This document shows positions 32,588 to 43,105 of a stretch of 64,000 bases of DNA, in pieces (the first letter of the stretch is position 1; the number at the start of each line of letters is the position of its first letter). The stretch covers positions 1,674,001-1,738,000 of the forward strand of contig NZ_VEGI01000001.1 in the NCBI RefSeq assembly GCF_007679325.1, in the 5' to 3' direction. A program made the position numbers and the translations under genes. The notes under the pieces were generated by a model. The model saw only the letters and a program-made list of their open reading frames with translations. It was not told the origin of the DNA and did not search any database. The stretch is from Arthrobacter sp. U41 (GTDB lineage: Bacteria > Actinomycetota > Actinomycetes > Actinomycetales > Micrococcaceae).

Positions 32588-34186
32588 ATGGCTCTCACAA
32601 TTTCAGCCCACCGCCCCGTAGACCGCGCGGAGGAGATCCTCACCCCGGAGGCGCTGGCCTTCATCGAGGAACTGCACCAGCGGTTCGCCGCCACCCGCGG
32701 GGAGCTCCTCAAGGCCCGCGCGGTCAAGCGGGAGGAGGTGGCCCGCACCGGCCGGCTCGACTTCCTGCCGGAAACGCGGGACATCCGCGAGGGAGACTGG
32801 GCCGTCGCCCCGGCCCCCGCAGCCCTCCAGGACCGCCGGGTGGAAATGACCGGACCTGCCGCACCGGCGAAAATGGCGATCAACGCCCTCAACTCCGGGG
32901 CAAAGGTCTGGCTGGCCGACCTCGAGGACGCCAGCACCCCCACCTGGTCCAACGTGATCGAATCCATCCTGAACCTCCGCGACGCCGCGGCGGGCACCCT
33001 GGCCTACACCTCCCCGGAAGGCAAGGAATACACGCTCCGCACCGACGCCCCGCTGGCCGTCGTCGTGGCCCGCCCGCGCGGCTGGCACATGAGCGAGCGC
33101 CATCTGCTGATCGGCGGCGAACACACCGTGGGCGCCCTGGTGGACTTTGGCCTGCACTTCTTCCACACCGCCAAGCGGCTGCTGGAGAACGGACAGGGCC
33201 CGTACTACTACCTGCCCAAGATGGAGAGCCACCTCGAGGCCCGCCTCTGGAACGAGATCTTCGTCTTCGCGCAGGACTACCTCGGCATCCCGCAGGGCAC
33301 CATCCGCGCCACGGTCCTGATCGAGACCATCCCCGCGGCGTTCGAGATGGACGAGATCCTCTACGAACTCCGCGACCACGCCTCCGGACTGAACGCCGGG
33401 CGCTGGGACTACCTGTTCAGCATCATCAAGTATTTCCGCGACGCCGGCCCGCGGTTCGTGCTGCCGGACCGCGCCACCGTGGCCATGACCGCGCCGTTTA
33501 TGCGCGCCTACACCGAACTGCTGGTTAAGACCTGCCACCGCCGCGGCGCCTTCGCCATGGGCGGCATGGCGGCCGTTATCCCCAACCGCCGCGAACCCGA
33601 GGTGACGGCCCAGGCCTTCGAGAAGGTGCGCGCGGACAAGACCCGCGAGGCAAACGACGGCTTTGACGGTTCCTGGGTGGCCCACCCGGACCTGGTGCCG
33701 GTCTGCCGGGACGTCTTCAGCGCAGTCCTGGGCGACCGGCCGAACCAGCTGGACAAGCAGCGCCCGGAAGTCTCCGTCACCGCGGACCAGCTCCTGGACG
33801 TCGCCTCCGCCGGCGGCACGGTCACCGAGGCCGGCCTGCGCCTGAACCTCTACGTCGCCATCGCCTACACCGCGGTGTGGATCTCGGGCAACGGCGCCGT
33901 CGCCATCCACAACCTGATGGAGGACGCCGCGACGGCGGAGATCTCCCGCTCGCAGGTCTGGCAGCAGATCCGCAACCAGGTGGTCCTCGCCGACACCGGG
34001 CGGACCGTGACCCGCGAGCTGGTGACCGGGATCCTGGCCGAAGAAACGGAGAAGCTCCGCGGCGAAGTGGGCGAGGACGCGTTCGCGAAGCACTACCTGC
34101 CCGCCAGCAAGCTCATCGGCGATATCTGCCTCTCCGAGGACTACACGGACTTCCTCACCACGCCGGCCTACGAACTGGTGGGCTGA
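32588..34186 (+). CDS. aceB: Malate synthase A
   Basis: Condenses glyoxylate with acetyl-CoA to malate. At 532 residues it has the A-form length. VWLADLEDASTPTWSNVI, RPRGWHMSERHLLI, YYYLPKMESHLEARLWN and the AVLIETIPAAFEM-type stretch (TVLIETIPAAFEMDEIL) are the conserved barrel motifs, with the catalytic Asp expected in the C-terminal GGTVTEAGLRLN to EDAATAEISRSQ region. An AGGAAGGA site precedes the ATG. The gene sits between malic enzyme and DUF6986 in one transcription unit and disposes of glyoxylate from ureide breakdown. Operator sites lie upstream of the malic enzyme. Confidence 0.95.
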   Translation: MALTISAHRPVDRAEEILTPEALAFIEELHQRFAATRGELLKARAVKREEVARTGRLDFLPETRDIREGDWAVAPAPAALQDRRVEMTGPAAPAKMAINALNSGAKVWLADLEDASTPTWSNVIESILNLRDAAAGTLAYTSPEGKEYTLRTDAPLAVVVARPRGWHMSERHLLIGGEHTVGALVDFGLHFFHTAKRLLENGQGPYYYLPKMESHLEARLWNEIFVFAQDYLGIPQGTIRATVLIETIPAAFEMDEILYELRDHASGLNAGRWDYLFSIIKYFRDAGPRFVLPDRATVAMTAPFMRAYTELLVKTCHRRGAFAMGGMAAVIPNRREPEVTAQAFEKVRADKTREANDGFDGSWVAHPDLVPVCRDVFSAVLGDRPNQLDKQRPEVSVTADQLLDVASAGGTVTEAGLRLNLYVAIAYTAVWISGNGAVAIHNLMEDAATAEISRSQVWQQIRNQVVLADTGRTVTRELVTGILAEETEKLRGEVGEDAFAKHYLPASKLIGDICLSEDYTDFLTTPAYELVG

Positions 34187-34189
34187 GCG

Positions 34190-35482
34190 ATGGCTGTGTC
34201 TCCTTCCGGGACGCCCTCCGGGGCGGCGCTCTCCGCGGCCGACCTCGGCAGGATCGATGCCCAGCTCGCGGCGACGGACCTGCTCCTGGAACGTAACTAC
34301 CCCGGCGACGACGGCACCCGCCAGCCGGTGCACACCGTCTATGTCCCGGCCGATCGCTTCACGCCGGACTTCGCCGCGAGCTGGGGCGCCCAGGCGCTGG
34401 CCGCCGCCGACGCCCACGGCGGGCTGGAACAGCTCTGCACCCTGCTCGGCCAGGATCCGGCGCTGGCTGGCGCCGTGGCCCCCCGCGTGGCCGCGAAGCT
34501 CGGCAGCGAGCCGATCGAGGACCTCCGGCTGGACTTCGAGGACGGCTACGGGGACCGGGGTGACGACGCCGAGGACGCCGACGCCGTCGCTGCCGCGGCC
34601 GCCGTGGCCGCCGCAGTGGCGGACGGCAGTGCCCCGCCGTTCATCGGGATCCGGTTCAAGTGCTTCGAGGCGCCCACCCGGGCCCGCGGGCTGCGCACCC
34701 TGGACCTGTTCGTTTCCGGTCTGGCCGCCGCCGGCGAGCTCCCGGAAGGGCTGGTCCTCACCCTGCCGAAGGTCACCACCGTGGCCCAGGTGCAGGCGAT
34801 GGACTACGCCGTGTCCCGGCTGGAGGAGGTCCACTCACTGCCCGCCGGACGCCTGCGCTTTGAGGTCCAGGTGGAAACGCCGCAACTGATCCTGGGACCG
34901 GACGGCACCTCCCCGGTGGCGCAGCTGCCGCACGCCGTTCCCGGCCGGATCAGCGCCCTGCACTACGGCACCTACGACTACTCGGCGTCCCTGCAGATCT
35001 CCGCGGAATACCAGTCCATGGAGCACCCGGTGGCGGACTACGCCAAGGAAGTGATGCAGCTGGCCGTGGCCGGAACCGGCATCCGGCTCTCCGACGGGTC
35101 CACCAACGTCATCCCCGTCGGCGACGGAGTGCAGGACGCCTGGCGGCTCCACGGCCGCCTGGTCCGCCGCTCGCTGGAACGCGGCTACTACCAGGGCTGG
35201 GACCTCCATCCCGCCCAGCTGCCGAGCCGCTTCGCCGCCACCTACGCGTTCTACCGGCAGGGCCTTCCCGCCGCCGCCGCGCGGCTCCGCAACTATGTGG
35301 AGCGCACCGACGGCGGCGTGATGGACGAACCCGCCACGGCCAGGGCCCTCGCGGCCTTCGTGCTGCGCGGCATCCAGTGCGGTGCCGCCGGCGCTGAGGA
35401 AGTCCTGGACCTGACCGGCCTCGGACTCCCCCAACTTGCTGCGCTGGCCCACCCCCGGCTGGCCCACTCCACTTCGAAGTAA
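34190..35482 (+). CDS. DUF6986 family protein, HpcH/CitE-like
   Basis: A 430-residue protein related in architecture to the HpcH/HpaI aldolase and citrate-lyase beta (CitE) barrel. LRLDFEDGYGDRGDDAED carries an acidic metal-binding motif, followed by IGIRFKCFEAPTRARGLRTLDLF in two parts, VQVETPQLIL and ISALHYGTYDYSASL. It starts 3 nt after the malate synthase stop and ends 6 nt before allE, so it is firmly inside the operon. The biochemical role of the family is not known to me. A C-C or C-N lyase acting on ureidoglycolate, malyl or glyoxylate adducts is plausible but only inferred. Confidence 0.8.
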   Translation: MAVSPSGTPSGAALSAADLGRIDAQLAATDLLLERNYPGDDGTRQPVHTVYVPADRFTPDFAASWGAQALAAADAHGGLEQLCTLLGQDPALAGAVAPRVAAKLGSEPIEDLRLDFEDGYGDRGDDAEDADAVAAAAAVAAAVADGSAPPFIGIRFKCFEAPTRARGLRTLDLFVSGLAAAGELPEGLVLTLPKVTTVAQVQAMDYAVSRLEEVHSLPAGRLRFEVQVETPQLILGPDGTSPVAQLPHAVPGRISALHYGTYDYSASLQISAEYQSMEHPVADYAKEVMQLAVAGTGIRLSDGSTNVIPVGDGVQDAWRLHGRLVRRSLERGYYQGWDLHPAQLPSRFAATYAFYRQGLPAAAARLRNYVERTDGGVMDEPATARALAAFVLRGIQCGAAGAEEVLDLTGLGLPQLAALAHPRLAHSTSK

Positions 35483-35488
35483 GGACCA

Positions 35489-36304
35489 ATGATGGGCAAG
35501 TACTACTACCCCCAGGGCGGACTGCCGCCGCAGACTCACCTCACCACGGAACGGGCCATCGTCACGGAGGCCTACACGGTCATCCCCAAGGGCGTCATGA
35601 CCGACATCGTGACTAGCACCCTGCCGGGTTTCTCCAACACCCGCTCCTGGATCCTGGCCCGCCCGATCTCCGGGTTTGCAACCACGTTCTCGCAGCTGAT
35701 CGTTGAGATCGGTCCCGGCGGCGGCGCCCCCAAGGCCGAGTTCGAGGCAGGTGTTGAAGGCGTTGTCTTCGTCACCAAGGGCAAGGTCAGCCTGACCCTC
35801 GACGGCGAACTGCACCAGCTTGAGGAAGGCGGCTACGCCTACCTGGCCGCCGGTGCCACATGGGGTCTGGAGAACGTCTCGGATGACATCGTCTCCTTCC
35901 AATGGATCCGCAAGGCCTACGAGCGGCTTGAGGGTTACGAGGCAAAGTCCTTCGTTACCAGTGATGCCGAGGTGGAGCCCACCGCGATGCCGGATACCAA
36001 CGGCGCCTGGAAAACCACCCGCTTCACGGATTCCAGCGATCTGGCCCATGACATGCAGGTGAACATTGTGACGTTCCAGCCGGGCGGGGTCATCCCGTTC
36101 CCGGAGACCCACGTCATGGAGCACGGCCTGTACGTCCTGGAGGGCAAGGCCATGTACCTGCTCAACAACGACTGGGTTGAGGTGGAGGCCGGCGACTTCA
36201 TGTGGCTGCGCGCTTTCTGCCCGCAGGCCTGCTATGCCGGTGGTCCCGGCCAGTTCCGTTACCTGTTGTACAAGGACATGAACCGCCAGATCCGCCTCAC
36301 CTAA
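35489..36304 (+). CDS. allE: (S)-ureidoglycine aminohydrolase
   Basis: A 271-residue bicupin. The C-terminal cupin contains FPETHVMEHGLYVLEGKAMYLLN in two parts, with the Glu-His-His manganese ligands of ureidoglycine aminohydrolases, and LRAFCPQACYAGG carries the conserved Gln. It releases ammonia from (S)-ureidoglycine to give (S)-ureidoglycolate. Its substrate is made by allantoate amidohydrolase, which is not in this window. AAGGA precedes two adjacent in-frame ATGs. It follows the DUF6986 gene by 6 nt and ends before a terminator. Confidence 0.93.
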   Translation: MMGKYYYPQGGLPPQTHLTTERAIVTEAYTVIPKGVMTDIVTSTLPGFSNTRSWILARPISGFATTFSQLIVEIGPGGGAPKAEFEAGVEGVVFVTKGKVSLTLDGELHQLEEGGYAYLAAGATWGLENVSDDIVSFQWIRKAYERLEGYEAKSFVTSDAEVEPTAMPDTNGAWKTTRFTDSSDLAHDMQVNIVTFQPGGVIPFPETHVMEHGLYVLEGKAMYLLNNDWVEVEAGDFMWLRAFCPQACYAGGPGQFRYLLYKDMNRQIRLT

Positions 36305-36318
36305 GAGCCGGCCGCGCC

Positions 36319-36354
36319 AGGGGTCCGTTCCGCACTGCGGGGCGGACCCCTTTC
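36319..36354 (+). terminator. Intrinsic terminator after allE
   Basis: AGGGGTCCG (36319-36327) pairs with CGGACCCCT (36343-36351), followed by TT. The 15-nt loop can form a further short stem. It ends the malic enzyme-aceB-DUF6986-allE unit. Confidence 0.75.
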
Positions 36355-36364
36355 TGCACGCCCT

Positions 36365-36409
36365 CTTGTGCGCTGGCCCCCTTGTGCCTTGGCCCCCTTG
36401 TGCCCTGCG
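36365..36409. repeat. Tandem repeat, 16-bp unit
   Basis: CTTGTGCSYTGGCCCC occurs twice in a row, followed by a partial third copy. It lies between the allE terminator and a small membrane-protein gene. Confidence 0.65.
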
Positions 36410-36431
36410 CAGTGGTTGCTAGCCTGAGGCT

Positions 36432-36593
36432 GTGAAATACGAACGCCTGTGGATCGGCATGCTCGTGGGCGCGGCCCTGGGCCTGGTGATCGGCGTGGTC
36501 AGCGCCGACAAGCCGTTCACCGGCCTGCTGGTTGGCCTTGGCGTCGGCGCGCTCGTGGGCCTGGCCGCCCGGAAGGACCCCTCCAAGGGCTAG
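36432..36593 (+). CDS. Small two-helix membrane protein (53 aa)
   Basis: A GTG-started frame giving MKYERLWIGMLVGAALGLVI and continuing as a second Gly/Leu/Val helix (FTGLLVGLGVGALVGLAA), ending with a basic RKDPSKG tail. Both helices carry GxxxG-like small-residue spacing suited to packing in the membrane. A TAGCCT hexamer lies 6 nt before the GTG (leaderless), and a close GAGG is also present. It is unrecognised and too short for an enzyme. Confidence 0.6.
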   Translation: MKYERLWIGMLVGAALGLVIGVVSADKPFTGLLVGLGVGALVGLAARKDPSKG

Positions 36594-36663
36594 GGACATC
36601 CCCTGTCATAGACACACCCCGCCCGTCACCCCCTTGACTCACCTGCCCCACCTTCCCTACACT

Positions 36664-36699
36664 TTTCATAAAGCAGAATTAAGATTCCACAAAGCGGAA
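36664..36699. promoter_or_regulatory. Paired AllR-like sites before hyi
   Basis: TTCCACAAAGCGGAA (36685-36699) is a full match to TTCCA-N5-CGGAA. TTTCATAAAGCAGAA (36664-36678) is a degenerate copy starting 21 bp upstream. Confidence 0.62.
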
Positions 36700-36785
36700 A
36701 CATAATCAGGAACTACAAACTGTAAGCGATACACGGGCAAGGACGCCCTGGATCCAGTTCCCGCCCTCACCGGAAAGAGCCCACC

Positions 36786-37586
36786 ATGACGTACTCCGTG
36801 AACTGCTCCATCCTCTTGACCGAGCTGCCCCTCCTCGAGCGGCCGGCCGCGGCGAAGGCCGCCGGCTTTGACGCCGTCGAGTTCTGGTGGCCGTTCGCCG
36901 AATCGGTGCCCGGCGATGCCGAACTGACCCGCTTTGAGCGGGCCATCACCGACGCCGGCGTCCAGCTCGCCGGACTCAACTTCAACGCCGGCGACATGCC
37001 GGCCGGGGACCGGGGCCTGGTGTCCTGGAAGGGCCGCTGCGCCGAGTTCAAAGACAACATCGACGTTGTCGCCGGGATCGGCGGACGGCTCGGCTGCACG
37101 TCCTTCAACGCGCTCTACGGCAACCGGCAGGACGGGCACACCCCGGAGGCGCAGGACGAGCTGGCGGTCCAGAACCTCGCTGCCGCGGCCGCCGGCGTGG
37201 CCGGCATCGGCGGCACCGTGCTGCTGGAGCCGGTCAGCGGCGCCCCGCGTTACCCGCTCCTCACGGCCGACGACGCGCTCCGGGTCATCTCCCGGGTGAA
37301 GGCGGAAACCGGCGCGGAGAACATCAGGCTCCTCGCCGATTTCTACCACCTGTCGGTCAACGGCGACGACGTCCCCGCCGTCATTGAAAAGCATGCCAAG
37401 GACTTCGGCCACATCCAGATCGCCGACAACCCCGGCCGCGGGGCTCCCGGAACCGGTGAGCTTCCCCTCGGCGAGTGGATCGCCCGCAGCCGCCAACTCG
37501 GCTACGAGGGCTACATCGGCCTCGAATACAAGGAACCGGCGGAGACCGCCTTCGCCTGGGCCATCCGCCAGCCCGTGGCCAGCTAG
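36786..37586 (+). CDS. hyi: Hydroxypyruvate isomerase
   Basis: Interconverts hydroxypyruvate and tartronate semialdehyde. The 266-residue TIM-barrel protein (xylose-isomerase-like) has VNCSILLTELPLLERPAAAK in two parts, FDAVEFWWPF, GLNFNAGDMPAGDRGL, LLEPVSG and LLADFYHLSVNGDD, the usual Hyi motifs with metal-site Glu, Asp and His. It starts a new unit under its own paired AllR-like sites and is followed by glxR, gcl and glycerate kinase. Confidence 0.95.
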   Translation: MTYSVNCSILLTELPLLERPAAAKAAGFDAVEFWWPFAESVPGDAELTRFERAITDAGVQLAGLNFNAGDMPAGDRGLVSWKGRCAEFKDNIDVVAGIGGRLGCTSFNALYGNRQDGHTPEAQDELAVQNLAAAAAGVAGIGGTVLLEPVSGAPRYPLLTADDALRVISRVKAETGAENIRLLADFYHLSVNGDDVPAVIEKHAKDFGHIQIADNPGRGAPGTGELPLGEWIARSRQLGYEGYIGLEYKEPAETAFAWAIRQPVAS

Positions 37587-37652
37587 GGCGCACCACCCGC
37601 ACCCGCCACGCAGCACACCCGCGCTAAAAAGACTTCAGAAAAGAGAACCATC

Positions 37653-38531
37653 ATGAGCAACGTTGCAGTCATCGGACTCGGAATCATGGGCCTGCCCATG
37701 GCCATCAACCTGGTCAACGCCGGCCACACCGTCACCGGCTTCAACCGCAGCCAGGACAAAATCGACAAGCTCGTCTCCGAAGGCGGCCGGGGCGCCACGA
37801 GCGTCGCCGACGCCGTCAAGGACGCCGACGTCGTCATCACCATGGTGCCGGACTCCCCCGATGTCGAGGGCGTCGTCAGCGGCCCCGACGGCGTGTTCGC
37901 CAACGCCAAGTCCGGAGCCCTGTGGATCGACGCCAGCAGCATCCGCCCGGACGTCGCCAAGCGCCTCGCCGAGGACGCCACGGCTGCGGGAATCCGCGCC
38001 CTGGACGCTCCGGTGTCCGGCGGCGAACAGGGCGCCATCGACGCCGCCCTTTCCATCATGGTGGGCGGCGACGCGGCAGACTTCGAGGCCGCCCAGGATG
38101 TCCTCAACGCCGTGGGCAAGACCATCGTCCACGTCGGCCCCGCGGGGTCCGGCCAGACCGTCAAGGCAGCCAACCAGCTGATCGTCGCCGTCAATATCGA
38201 GGTCCTCGCGGAGGCCATCGCCTTCCTTGAGGCCTACGGCGTGGACACGGACGCGGCCCTCAAGGTCCTGGGCGGCGGCCTGGCCGGTTCCAAGGTCCTG
38301 GACCAGAAGGGCCAGAAGATGCTGGACCGCAACTTCGACCCCGGCTTCCGCCTGGCTCTGCACCACAAGGACCTGGGCATCGTCACCTCGGCCGCCCGCG
38401 AAGCCAACGTCGCCGTCCCCCTCGGCGCCGTCGTCGCGCAACTCGTCGCCGCCACCGTTAACCAGGGCGACGGCGGACTGGACCACTCCGGGCTCTTCAA
38501 GCAGGTCCTGCAGCTCTCCGGCCGACAGTAG
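37653..38531 (+). CDS. glxR: 2-hydroxy-3-oxopropionate (tartronate semialdehyde) reductase
   Basis: Reduces tartronate semialdehyde to glycerate with NAD(P)H. At 292 residues it is a beta-hydroxyacid dehydrogenase. [15 protein letters not shown] is the nucleotide site, [22 protein letters not shown] the substrate loop, and [18 protein letters not shown] places the catalytic Lys as usual (K in GQTVKAANQ). It lies between hyi and gcl. A GAGAACC stretch precedes the ATG. Confidence 0.95.
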   Translation: MSNVAVIGLGIMGLPMAINLVNAGHTVTGFNRSQDKIDKLVSEGGRGATSVADAVKDADVVITMVPDSPDVEGVVSGPDGVFANAKSGALWIDASSIRPDVAKRLAEDATAAGIRALDAPVSGGEQGAIDAALSIMVGGDAADFEAAQDVLNAVGKTIVHVGPAGSGQTVKAANQLIVAVNIEVLAEAIAFLEAYGVDTDAALKVLGGGLAGSKVLDQKGQKMLDRNFDPGFRLALHHKDLGIVTSAAREANVAVPLGAVVAQLVAATVNQGDGGLDHSGLFKQVLQLSGRQ

Positions 38532-38612
38532 ACCCGGCCGCCACCAGCCACCGCAGCCGCCCGGCCCCACCACCCGCCGGCCCAGCCCGGCCCGGCCCAG
38601 CCCGGCCGACCG

Positions 38613-38692
38613 GGGGCACTTCGACACGGACACGCCGGCCGCCGTCGTGGATTACGACGCCGGCTCTCCGCAAAGTGCCCCGCGACCGCCGG
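38613..38692. repeat. Interspersed repeat, copy B, bounded by an inverted repeat
   Basis: GGGGCACTT (38613-38621) and AAGTGCCCC (38673-38681) face each other across a segment holding CGCCGG, CCGTCGT and GACGCCGG. The part from about 38632 resembles 1431-1490. CCGGCCCAGC-type tandem units lie just upstream (38579-38607). The block fills the glxR-gcl gap. Confidence 0.6.
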
Positions 38693-38737
38693 GCCTCCCT
38701 TCAGCACACCCAAAATCAGACTTTCAAGGAGCACCCC

Positions 38738-40528
<1,791 letters not shown>

Positions 40529-40531
40529 GAC

Positions 40532-41764
40532 ATGCGCGTAGTCATCGCTCCGGACAAGTTCAAGGGGTCGTTGTCCGCCCCGGACGTCGCCCGGCACGTC
40601 GAGGCCGGGCTGCAGGCGGCGACGGGCTCCAACCTTGACGTCCTCCGGATTCCGGTGGCCGACGGCGGGGAGGGAACCCTCGACGCCGCCGTCGGCTCCG
40701 GTTTCGCCCGCCGCAGCGCCGTGGTCAGCGGCCCCACCGGGCAGCGGATCCGGGCGGACTTCGCGGTCCGCGGCCGGGAGGCCGTCATCGAAATGGCCGC
40801 CGCGTCCGGACTTGCCGTCCTGCCCGGCAGCAGTGCCGGAACCGGCGAGGGGGGCTTCGGCGGCCGGCCGGATTCGGCCAGCGCCAGGTCCGCCACCAGC
40901 CTCGGCACCGGGGAACTGATCCGCGCCGCGCTCGACGCCGGGTGCCGGCAAATCATCCTGGGCGTCGGCGGCAGCGCCAACACCGACGCCGGCGCCGGCG
41001 TCCTGCAGGGACTCGGAGCCAGGCTCCTCGACGCCGACGGTAACGAGCTCCCGCCCGGCGGCGCAGCCCTGGCCCGGCTGGACCGGATCGATTTCTCCGG
41101 CTTCGATTCCCGGCTGGACGGCGCCCGCTTCATCCTGGCCAGTGACGTGGACAACCCGCTGCTCGGCGCGGAGGGCGCCCCGGCGGTCTTCGGCCCGCAG
41201 AAGGGCGCCACGGCGGAGGACGTCGCAGTCCTCGACGCCGCTCTGGCCCGCTTTGTGGACGTCCTCGCAGCCGAGATCGGGCCCCGGGCACTGAAGGCGG
41301 CGGCCGCTCCGGGCGCCGGCGCGGCGGGCGGAGTGGGCTACGCTGCGATCGCGGTACTGGCCGCGACCCGCCGGCCGGGCATCGACGTCGTGCTGGAATT
41401 CACCGGGCTGGCCGACCGGCTGGCCGGCGCGGATCTGGTGATCACCGGCGAAGGCAGCCTGGACGAACAGAGCCTGCTCGGCAAAACACCCATGGGGGTT
41501 GCGCGGGCGGCCGCTCGGGCCGGCGTGCCGGTGGTGGCCGTCTGCGGCCGCACCACGCTGACGCCGGAGCAGCAGAAGGATTCCGGATTCCGGCAGGTCT
41601 ACCCCCTGACCGCGCTGGAGGCCAAGGTAGAACTGTGTATAGCCGAAGCAGGACCCCTGCTTGAACAAGTGGGCAAGCAGATCGGCGCGGATCTGGCGGA
41701 CTTGACCCGGGACGCCCCCGCGCCGGCGAAAAGTGCCCGCACAAAGGAGCCACTCAATGTCTGA
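40532..41764 (+). CDS. glxK: Glycerate kinase
   Basis: Phosphorylates glycerate from GlxR, carrying glyoxylate carbon into lower glycolysis. The 410-residue protein belongs to the GarK/GlxK (glycerate kinase type 1) family: [16 protein letters not shown] at the start, [32 protein letters not shown] in two parts, GAAGGVGYA and [23 protein letters not shown] in two parts. An insertion-like low-complexity Gly/Ser segment lies around residues 100-120. It begins 3 nt after gcl and its 3' end overlaps allantoinase by 8 nt. Confidence 0.94.
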   Translation: MRVVIAPDKFKGSLSAPDVARHVEAGLQAATGSNLDVLRIPVADGGEGTLDAAVGSGFARRSAVVSGPTGQRIRADFAVRGREAVIEMAAASGLAVLPGSSAGTGEGGFGGRPDSASARSATSLGTGELIRAALDAGCRQIILGVGGSANTDAGAGVLQGLGARLLDADGNELPPGGAALARLDRIDFSGFDSRLDGARFILASDVDNPLLGAEGAPAVFGPQKGATAEDVAVLDAALARFVDVLAAEIGPRALKAAAAPGAGAAGGVGYAAIAVLAATRRPGIDVVLEFTGLADRLAGADLVITGEGSLDEQSLLGKTPMGVARAAARAGVPVVAVCGRTTLTPEQQKDSGFRQVYPLTALEAKVELCIAEAGPLLEQVGKQIGADLADLTRDAPAPAKSARTKEPLNV

Positions 41765-43100
41765 AGAAAACTTTGACCTTGTCATCCGTGGCCGGCGCAT
41801 CCTCACCACGGCCGGCGTCGCCGCACGGGAGGTGGGGGTGCGCGGCGGCAGGATCGCCGCGATCGTGCCGCTTGGGAACGGGCTCTCCGGCACGGAAATC
41901 ATTGAACTCGCCGACGACGAAACCCTCATCCCGGGCCTGGTGGACACGCACGTCCACGTCAACGAGCCCGGCCGCACCGAGTGGGAGGGCTTCGCATCCG
42001 CCACCCGCGCCGCCGCAGCCGGGGGCGTCACCACCATCATCGACATGCCGCTGAATTCCATCCCGCCCACCACCACCGTGGAAGGGCTCAAGCTCAAGCG
42101 CGAGGTGGCCGAGGACCAGGCGTTCGTCGACGTCGGGTTCTGGGGCGGCGCCGTGCCGGGCAACAAGGCGGAGCTGCGCGGACTCCACGACGAGGGCGTC
42201 TTCGGCTTCAAGTGTTTCCTACTGCACTCCGGTGTGGATGAGTTCCCGCATCTGGAAGCGGACGAGATGGAAGAGGACATGGCCGAGCTCAAGTCCTTCG
42301 ACTCGCTCATGATCGTCCACGCCGAGGATTCCCACGCGATCGACCGCGCGCCCCACCCGGGCGGCGACCACTACGCCACGTTCCTGGCCTCCCGCCCGCG
42401 CGGCGCCGAGAACAAGGCCATCGCGGAAGTGATCGAGCGGGCCCGCTGGACCGGCGCACGCGCCCACATCCTGCACCTCTCGTCCTCCGATGCCCTGCCG
42501 ATGATCGCCACGGCCAAGCGCGACGGCGTCCACCTCACCGTGGAGACCTGCCCGCACTATCTCACCCTCATGGCCGAGGAAATCCCCGACGGTGCCACCG
42601 CCTACAAGTGCTGCCCGCCCATCCGCGAGGCCGCCAACCGCGAGCTGCTGTGGAAGGGCCTTGAGGACGGGACCATCGACTGCATCGTCTCCGACCACTC
42701 GCCCAGCACCCTGGACCTCAAGGACCTGGAAAACGGCGACTTTGCCGTGGCCTGGGGCGGGGTTTCGTCGCTGCAGCTGGGCCTGTCCCTGGTCTGGACG
42801 GAGGCCCGGCACCGCGGGATCCCCCTGGAGCAGGTGGTGTCCTGGATGGCCGAGAAGCCGGCCGCCCTTGCCCGGCTCTCCACCAAGGGCCAGCTGGCCC
42901 TCGGGTTCGACGCGGACTTCTCGGTCTTCGCGCCCGACAAGGCCTTCGTGGTGGACGTGTCCAAGCTCAAGCACAAGAACCCCATCACGCCCTACGACGG
43001 CAAGGCTCTCTCCGGGGTGGTCCGGAGGACATTCCTGCGCGGGCATGAAATCGACGGCCAGACCCCCGGCGGAAAGCTCATCCGCCGCGGCGGCGTCTAA
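41757..43100 (+). CDS. allB: Allantoinase
   Basis: Opens the hydantoin ring of allantoin to allantoate. A 447-residue binuclear-zinc amidohydrolase: [19 protein letters not shown] with His65 and His67, Lys152 in [16 protein letters not shown] (carbamylated in the family), [20 protein letters not shown] and [12 protein letters not shown] 41757 is preceded by AAAGGAG and overlaps the end of glycerate kinase. The frame is open for 8 further codons. The product goes to allantoate amidohydrolase, not encoded here, and then to AllE at 35489. Confidence 0.96.
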   Translation: MSEENFDLVIRGRRILTTAGVAAREVGVRGGRIAAIVPLGNGLSGTEIIELADDETLIPGLVDTHVHVNEPGRTEWEGFASATRAAAAGGVTTIIDMPLNSIPPTTTVEGLKLKREVAEDQAFVDVGFWGGAVPGNKAELRGLHDEGVFGFKCFLLHSGVDEFPHLEADEMEEDMAELKSFDSLMIVHAEDSHAIDRAPHPGGDHYATFLASRPRGAENKAIAEVIERARWTGARAHILHLSSSDALPMIATAKRDGVHLTVETCPHYLTLMAEEIPDGATAYKCCPPIREAANRELLWKGLEDGTIDCIVSDHSPSTLDLKDLENGDFAVAWGGVSSLQLGLSLVWTEARHRGIPLEQVVSWMAEKPAALARLSTKGQLALGFDADFSVFAPDKAFVVDVSKLKHKNPITPYDGKALSGVVRRTFLRGHEIDGQTPGGKLIRRGGV

Positions 43101-43105
43101 GGCGC

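Noticed and set aside
32603..34834. A 743-codon minus-strand frame opposite malate synthase
   Set aside because: Shadow of aceB and the DUF6986 gene; low-complexity translation without motifs.
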